DNA from: Turritopsis dohrnii
Lineage: Eukaryota > Cnidaria > Hydrozoa > Anthoathecata > Oceaniidae
NCBI GenBank assembly: GCA_027922465.2
Contig: BQMF02000007.1
Span: forward strand, 620,001-684,000
Length of the DNA stretch: 64,000 nucleotides
Direction of reading: 5' to 3'
Shown here in pieces: positions 58,809 through 64,000 of the stretch. Within the stretch, counting starts at the first letter, position 1. Each line of letters opens with the position of its first letter. A program made the position numbers and the translations under genes. Under the pieces are notes generated by a model. That model was given only the letters and a program-made list of their open reading frames with translations, was not told the DNA's origin and ran no database searches.

Positions 58809-61800
58809 TTAGTAAATCCCGTGTCCTTCAGTTCGCAGAATTCCCGTTTGAATTACTTCCAGCAACTGACTCGACTGGGCTCCTCGTTTCGTTAAACAGT
58901 TTGCAAGTTGTTTCGCTCCAGGACACCATTTGAGTTGAACACCTTCTTTGATCGACTGTTTGATCGCTGCAATATCGATTCGTAGACGCTTGTCATCAAC
59001 CATTTTCGTTGATCGTAAAGCTTCAACCACGCTTTTGCTGTCGGTGAATGCCAGTACAGGAATCGCTGGTGATCGAATGTGTAGAATCTCGTGTAGCAGG
59101 GAGCGATGAAAGAAAGCATCTTCCAGTGCTGTTTGGAGGCTTAACGCTTCTGCAGCAAGTGTCGAACGAACCACACGCTTAATCTTGTTTGTCTGCCACG
59201 AAAGCGTGCAGCATCTGTTATCAGCTCCAAGAAGAAATGTGATATACCCAGATGTGCTACTGACCCCGTCGGAAAGGTTAGCATGGGCAGCATCTGAGAA
59301 GACAGCAATGGTCCATTCCTCAATTCCTCCGATGATGGGAAATTCCAGACAGCTCTGACTGCCTTTGATCTTTCGAATGCACTTGACAGCCCTCAAGAGA
59401 TCAGCAACGGTGGCATTCTTGAACTTTGTACTCAGCTCGACCATATCGAAGGCAAGGTCAGGGCGTGATCCCTGTACGATCCAATTGATCTTACCGACCA
59501 GGGTTCGAAATAGGGTGCTTTCTTGAGATGTGAGGCGATCAGTCTTTTGAGACATCCTCTCTGAAGGCAAAACAGTGTCGCTGAGTTGTTGCACATACGA
59601 ATCTTGTTTGACGACAATACCGTTTTCGTCTTGAGACACATCCAAACCAATGTAACGGAACTGTTTCTCTTCACAACGGCCAGCTGACAAATGATTTCGA
59701 AGAGGTTGAATGATGTGTTGTTCGAAGATTGCATCACCAGCATGTAGAAAATCGTCGACATGACACACTACTATTCCGTGAAATTCGTTGCCTGTGTAAT
59801 AGAAAAACATCGCAGGATCAAGTTGTGATTGCACACATCCATGTTTGGTAAGTACTTCATAGACGGTGATGTAGAATTGTCTTGCAGCATCATTGAGACC
59901 ATAGAGGCAGCGCTTGAGCTTCCACAATGTTCCCTTTGAATTGGGTGCTTCCTTGGGAGGTTGAACGAGAACTTCTCGACTGATCGGTTTCCCTTGAAGA
60001 AATGCTGATTTGATGTCTGTAGTCTTCACTGTCCACTTCATGACACTGCATACTGGCAGGGAAGTGCGAAAGCCACTCTTCGATATGGTTGGTGAATCGG
60101 TGGCGACCTCTGAAAATTCCTCATAACCTCGGGCAACAAGTCTTGCACGCACTGCTTCATCCTTGTACCAAAGCACCCAAGTAGTGGAAATTCGAAATTG
60201 ACCTGTGTCAGGAATCTCTTCATACGTTTCGTAATGCTTCAGCTTCTTGATTTCGTCTTCCTTCGCTTTTAAACATTCCTGAGTGTTTTGTTGGGATCTG
60301 GGAACGAGAACAATGTTGACTTCCTCTGGCACTTCATCTTGGCTTTTCCATTCCACGGCATCCAAATTGATACTTTGTTTTGCTCCTTCATCTACTGGTT
60401 GGATGTTGATCCAGCTTCGATGTTTCCCAGTTGATTTTCCAGCTCTTCCCAGAACCTTTGCTGCTGACCAGTCCTCTCCCACTGTTTTGATGAGGATTGT
60501 GTCATCTTTCTTTGGCATAGACGAACTGGGATGTGATGACTTCTCCGCTTGATGATCTTTCTCATGTTGTCCTCCTCTCGCTGGGTCTTGTTGGTCTTCA
60601 TTCGCTGATTGTTGTCGTTGTTCGTTCCCTGATTGTTGTCGTTCTTTGTTCGCTGAATGTTGTCGTTCTTCGTTCGCTGATTGTTGTCGGTCTTCGTTCG
60701 CTGATTGTTGTCGTTCTTCGTTCGCTGATTGTTGTAATTCGCTTGCTGGTTTTTGTTGTCGTTTGCTTGTTGGTTGCTGTTGCAGTTGGCTTGTTTGTTG
60801 CCGTTCGCTTGTTGGTTGTTGTCGCTCATGAGCTGCAGGGACATTCACAGTAACTCTGGGCTGTGATGATGACGGGAAAGTTTCTTCCGCTAGGATTTGT
60901 GTCGAACTCATCTGCCGTGGCTTCTCGAATTCACTGCCTCTTGTTGAGATGGTTGAATCTTGTGCTTGCGCTCCAATCTCTTCACCAGCTTTGATGACTC
61001 GATTTGGTGATACCCTGACAAATGTACCTCCATGACGAATGAAGATTACTTTGCCGTCTTGGAAAACAACTTTAGCAGGTCCAAGCCAGCGTTCCCGACC
61101 GTCGCGTTTGTAGAATACTCTGTCTCCAGCGACATACACCTTTTCCGATACTCGAATTTTGCTGCGTAATGCCCTCCGAATTCGCTCACTTGATTCGGAT
61201 TCGATGAAAGCTTGACGAGAAGCATGAAGAGCATTCAAGTGTTTTGCCAAAACTTCGCTGCTTGTTGATCCTTGAAGTGCAGAGATGTTGTCAACCATGA
61301 TGTTCGGTATGTTTGGATTCCTTCCAAAAACAAGTTGAAAACTGCTGAAGCCATGCCACATTTGAAGCGAGTTTCTTGCAGTATTGGCCCAGGCCAATAG
61401 AATGTCAATTGGAGTGTGAGGACATTGCTCTTTCAGTTTAAGCAACATCATGTCTGTGACGGCATGTACCCTTTCACAAAGTCCGTTCTGAAAAGGGCTT
61501 TCAGCAGCTGTCGTACAAACTTCAACATTGAGAATACTCGCAACCTCTCTTGTTTCTTCTGAGCTGAATTCACCACCGTTGTCTGTAAGAATGCCTTGCA
61601 TCACACCATACCCAGCACCGACCCAATGAAGCATGATAGTGTCGATGATTTCGCTTGGCTTCTTCCTTGAGACGAACTTCGACACCGTAAATCTTGACCA
61701 CATGTCAATGATGTGCAGGATCCATTTGTCATCCCACTTCTTCAGATCCATTGCCACCTTTTCATTGAATTGTGCAGCCAATGGCAACGCAACTACTGGC

Positions 61801-63344
61801 CTTGGAGGAGTTTTTGTGTACAGTTTGCAAATTTCACATTGACTGTAAATCTCGTCAATTTGTCCACTGAAGTCATCACACCAGATGTTGGCATCCTTTA
61901 GCAAAGAAATAAGCTTTTCTTTTGAAGGATGTGCAAATTGTCTGTGCAATTTCAAGATGGCTTTGTAACGATCAGCGTCAGATAACTCTATCAGTTTAAT
62001 GGCATATACTGAATGAGTAGGGATCTCTCTCGTTATTGGAACACAGTAATGTCCCGATGACGTATGATTGAGAGAGATTGTTTCACCAAAGATTTCTGCT
62101 GAATCATTAACAAGGTCCAATGTGACTCCTGCTTGTTTCATTGTTTGTAAAGATAACAGGAGTGGAATGTCTGACTCAACAACATCAACATTAATCATAA
62201 CTTCACGCCCAGCTAATATTGCTGGAATGTCATAATTTGCTTGTGACTTGAGCAGCTCTCCTCCACCAAATTTGAATGTTCGTTGACCATCATACTGCTT
62301 GATCTTGGCTTTCTGTTCAGAGTCCAGAAATTGTACATAATACTTGAACCAGGTTTCGCCACACACAGTGCTCGAGCAAGCACAATCAAGAACAGCACAG
62401 TTAGCTGCTTCTATAATCAACTGTTTTTTGTCTGGTTTTGAAGTTCCAGTAAATAAGACAGGTTGTGGTGCATCAGAATGTTTTCCTTTACTGAGATTCT
62501 CCCAGCTGTCCGGGCAGTCAGCTAATAAGTGTCTGTAAGAACCGCACGCGACACAAGTCAACAGTTTTCCATCAGAGTTTTTCGGATTGATTTTACGACC
62601 TTGTGTGGGTCTTTGTTGATCATATGTTGATTTACGTGATGAATGGTGATCGGATGTTGATCGTGAACCACGACTTCGATTGGATCCTCTGTAGGAACCT
62701 CTACCTCTTCGCGATTGTCCAGTGTAGTAAACATCTTCAGTAATACATGCAGAGTCTAATTTGATTTCACTAAGGTCATGTTTCAGTTCTTTGACCTGGT
62801 CCCCTTTAAACTTTTTCAAGGACGCTTTGGCTTGTTCATAAAGTTCAGCTTTTTTCTCATAGTCCATTCCTGTTAGGACCAATAAGTGTTCTTCAGGACT
62901 CAAATTCGCTCTTTTCAACAACTTGAAAGCAAGTATTTCTGATGGGAGCTTCATGCCCCTTTTGAAGATCTTGTTGTACTTCTGGTCGAATTTTGCAATG
63001 TATTCTGTGATAGAAAGTTCATTATCACGTTTGAATTCTTCAAAATCATTAAACTTTTCCCAGCTGTCAGCTAGGTCATCCTTCTTAAGCTTTTTGTCCA
63101 TGAACGTAAGTAGAGTATCGAACCCATTGTCCTTTTTCAAATCTTCCAGTGAAATTTCATCAAAAACTTTGTCTCTTATTCCGGTTTCGTCATCTTCAGG
63201 TAGCGTTAACGCTATCGCTATCCCTTGCTTTTTCTTCTCCAAATCTGTAATTTCACGCCACGCTTCCAACTCAAGTCGATATCGCTCGTAATTCTTCGCT
63301 TTGAACTCAGGAGTTTTGATCTTCATCGCCATTGTTACAACCAC
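58809..63344 (-). CDS. Copia Gag-Pol polyprotein, 1511 aa
   Basis: One frame without stops. Gag occupies about 1-290 and ends in a zinc knuckle C-x2-C-x4-H-x4-C (about 264-277) after an RG-rich stretch. The protease motif at about 317-325 reads VLDCACSST, with the catalytic Asp but DCA where D(S/T)(G/A) is usual. Integrase: HRQFAH...CEIC zinc finger (467-506), then Asp in VAMDLK (about 533), TDNGGEF (about 587) and Glu in NGLCERVH (about 624). A Gln-rich linker with 8-residue tandem repeats spans about 838-918. RT: VRARLVARGY, TTDIKSAFLQG, LKRCLYGLNDAARQFY and the catalytic CHVDDFLHAG (about 1194). RNase H: FSDAAHANLSDG to LAFTDSKSVVEAL and LTKRG near the C-terminus. The ATG 15 bases after the most upstream one is an alternative start. 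No frameshift separates Gag and Pol, so processing must set their ratio. Confidence 0.95.
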   Translation of the reverse strand: MVVTMAMKIKTPEFKAKNYERYRLELEAWREITDLEKKKQGIAIALTLPEDDETGIRDKVFDEISLEDLKKDNGFDTLLTFMDKKLKKDDLADSWEKFNDFEEFKRDNELSITEYIAKFDQKYNKIFKRGMKLPSEILAFKLLKRANLSPEEHLLVLTGMDYEKKAELYEQAKASLKKFKGDQVKELKHDLSEIKLDSACITEDVYYTGQSRRGRGSYRGSNRSRGSRSTSDHHSSRKSTYDQQRPTQGRKINPKNSDGKLLTCVACGSYRHLLADCPDSWENLSKGKHSDAPQPVLFTGTSKPDKKQLIIEAANCAVLDCACSSTVCGETWFKYYVQFLDSEQKAKIKQYDGQRTFKFGGGELLKSQANYDIPAILAGREVMINVDVVESDIPLLLSLQTMKQAGVTLDLVNDSAEIFGETISLNHTSSGHYCVPITREIPTHSVYAIKLIELSDADRYKAILKLHRQFAHPSKEKLISLLKDANIWCDDFSGQIDEIYSQCEICKLYTKTPPRPVVALPLAAQFNEKVAMDLKKWDDKWILHIIDMWSRFTVSKFVSRKKPSEIIDTIMLHWVGAGYGVMQGILTDNGGEFSSEETREVASILNVEVCTTAAESPFQNGLCERVHAVTDMMLLKLKEQCPHTPIDILLAWANTARNSLQMWHGFSSFQLVFGRNPNIPNIMVDNISALQGSTSSEVLAKHLNALHASRQAFIESESSERIRRALRSKIRVSEKVYVAGDRVFYKRDGRERWLGPAKVVFQDGKVIFIRHGGTFVRVSPNRVIKAGEEIGAQAQDSTISTRGSEFEKPRQMSSTQILAEETFPSSSQPRVTVNVPAAHERQQPTSERQQTSQLQQQPTSKRQQKPASELQQSANEERQQSANEDRQQSANEERQHSANKERQQSGNEQRQQSANEDQQDPARGGQHEKDHQAEKSSHPSSSMPKKDDTILIKTVGEDWSAAKVLGRAGKSTGKHRSWINIQPVDEGAKQSINLDAVEWKSQDEVPEEVNIVLVPRSQQNTQECLKAKEDEIKKLKHYETYEEIPDTGQFRISTTWVLWYKDEAVRARLVARGYEEFSEVATDSPTISKSGFRTSLPVCSVMKWTVKTTDIKSAFLQGKPISREVLVQPPKEAPNSKGTLWKLKRCLYGLNDAARQFYITVYEVLTKHGCVQSQLDPAMFFYYTGNEFHGIVVCHVDDFLHAGDAIFEQHIIQPLRNHLSAGRCEEKQFRYIGLDVSQDENGIVVKQDSYVQQLSDTVLPSERMSQKTDRLTSQESTLFRTLVGKINWIVQGSRPDLAFDMVELSTKFKNATVADLLRAVKCIRKIKGSQSCLEFPIIGGIEEWTIAVFSDAAHANLSDGVSSTSGYITFLLGADNRCCTLSWQTNKIKRVVRSTLAAEALSLQTALEDAFFHRSLLHEILHIRSPAIPVLAFTDSKSVVEALRSTKMVDDKRLRIDIAAIKQSIKEGVQLKWCPGAKQLANCLTKRGAQSSQLLEVIQTGILRTEGHGIY
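60598..60842 (-). repeat. 24-bp tandem repeats in the Copia linker
   Basis: On the plus strand TTCGCTGATTGTTGTCGTTC-type units recur about every 24 bases (about 60600-60740), passing into looser related units up to 60840. They encode the ERQQSANE-type repeats between integrase and RT. Confidence 0.85.
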
Positions 63345-63346
63345 TT

Positions 63347-63356
63347 TCTGCTACCA
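63347..63356 (-). promoter_or_regulatory. Copia primer-binding site (initiator tRNA-Met)
   Basis: On the minus strand TGGTAGCAGA begins one base after the 5' LTR. It is complementary to the 3' end (TCTGCTACCA) of animal initiator tRNA-Met, and the match continues partly beyond. This primes minus-strand DNA synthesis. Confidence 0.8.
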
Positions 63357-63357
63357 A

Positions 63358-63467
63358 TGATAAAGTACGCTCTCATTGATTTTTAACTGTATATTTTGGG
63401 GACCAAGTCCACACTCTTACATAGATCTAAAATAGAAAGATACAAAGCTATAACATGATGATTAACA
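63358..63467 (-). repeat. Copia 5' LTR (110 bp)
   Basis: Identical to the 3' LTR. Element promoter and poly(A) signals should lie in these 110 bases, but I cannot place them. Confidence 0.95.
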
Positions 63468-64000
63468 GGTTCTTGGTCTCAGTTAGTAAAGCGAGACCTG
63501 GCAAATACTAGTCTCCAGTGCCCTTTCACGCATTTTGGGTCGTGGGGTGCTGGACAGGTGCAGTGTTTTTGAGTGAGGTGAAAGCTGATGCCCCCTTTTG
63601 ACCAGTCTTTCGCTAGACAGGTCGATCGGTTGGCATCGAATGATCTTACTCCATCTTTTATGAGTTCAACAATTTTCTTCTTAGATGTTGTGATAAGTGT
63701 ACCTAAGGATGAATCTCAATAAAATGTCTTTGCTGATAGTAGACTGTGGAAAGGTTCCATTACCCGTGCTTGGGGGAAAGAGTAGGCAAGTTGATTGACG
63801 AGCCCGAACTACGCTCTGACGTTGGTGATCGACTTGGGTGTTGGGGAGTCTTTGACAGTGGTGAGGATTTTCTTTTAAGGCGGTATCTCTCTTGGGTTAC
63901 TTTGAATCCAGCAAAGTCTGTATCTTCTTGGGCAAATTGGAATTTCTCTTGGTTGAACACGATCTCTTTGTCAGCTCGGAGTTTGAGTTAGTCGAATGTG
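63468..64000 (-). pseudogene. Gypsy relic, RT-RNase H part (right of Copia)
   Basis: On the minus strand, from the window edge leftward: FNQEKFQFAQEDTDFAGFKVT (RT thumb side), then SITNVRAWFGLVNQLAYSF, RSTCLATDWSKGGISFHLTQ (RNase H start) and GHWRLVFARSRFTN, after which the Copia interrupts. There are stops and frameshifts, so it is dead. It continues past the window, where the RT palm should be. Confidence 0.85.

Larger units (their letters stand above)
58356..63467 (-). mobile_element. Intact GalEa-like Copia retrotransposon
   Basis: 5,112 bases with identical 110-bp LTRs, a 5-bp target duplication GGTTC (58351-58355, 63468-63472), an initiator-tRNA-Met primer-binding site, and a single uninterrupted Gag-Pol frame. 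Very short LTRs and one ORF with PR-IN-RT-RH order match the GalEa group of Copia in aquatic animals. Identical LTRs mean a recent insertion. Confidence 0.92.

Noticed and set aside
60283..60853. Plus- and minus-strand frames rich in Leu/Val or Asn/Gln
   Set aside because: These are other-frame readings of the 24-bp repeats in the Copia polyprotein.

Overview
This is animal nuclear DNA. It is AT-rich, its host genes are cut into many small exons with GT..AG introns, and the space between them is packed with decayed and young transposons. The host proteins (14-3-3, VPS41, a THAP protein) and the mix of elements (GalEa-like Copia, one peculiar Gypsy type, DIRS, CR1-like LINEs, Merlin, Helitrons, pogo/Tigger, TTAA MITEs) fit a non-bilaterian marine invertebrate, most likely a cnidarian. 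The sequence alone does not fix the species. No bacterial operons, CRISPR arrays or rRNA genes are visible.

Layout. 1-3.6 kb: an intron, then the last coding exon of a 14-3-3 gene (+). 4.1-5.7 kb: a head-to-tail array of a short Helitron-like element. 5.9-11.4 kb: two broken non-LTR retrotransposons on opposite strands. 12.1-15.7 kb: a tandem 0.8-kb repeat, a GC-rich patch and a TIR element. 16.4-19.8 kb: a broken DIRS element (-) interrupted by a tRNA-derived SINE. 21.7-39.1 kb: a complete VPS41 gene (-) in 31 coding exons, assembled here exon by exon. Its introns carry Tigger and Helitron copies, a short MITE and, on the opposite strand of intron 12, a small two-exon gene for a secreted six-cysteine peptide. 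40.9-42.1 kb: a four-coding-exon THAP-domain gene (-). 42.8-44.4 kb: a Gypsy relic (+). 45.5-50.3 kb: a CR1-like LINE (+) with a PHD-like finger, coiled coil and RRM-like region in ORF1 and a PARP-type zinc finger before ORF2. 50.5-54.1 kb: a 1.7-kb TIR element and a Merlin transposon, each with intact target duplications. 57.0-57.8 kb: a MITE with very long inverted repeats and TTAA ends. 58.2-64.0 kb: an apparently intact Copia element (-) with identical LTRs, inserted into an older Gypsy element.

How the parts relate. VPS41 is the tethering subunit of the HOPS complex for endosome/lysosome fusion, and 14-3-3 is a phosphoserine adaptor; both are housekeeping genes and do not form a functional cluster. 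The most novel host feature is the cryptic secreted peptide gene nested in VPS41. It has its own TATA-like box, signal peptide, dibasic processing sites and a phase-0 intron. The VPS41 reading frame agrees at every exon junction except the one across that host intron. The most novel mobile features are the concatemeric Helitron units carrying CRE and E-box palindromes, and the PARP-type finger in a LINE.
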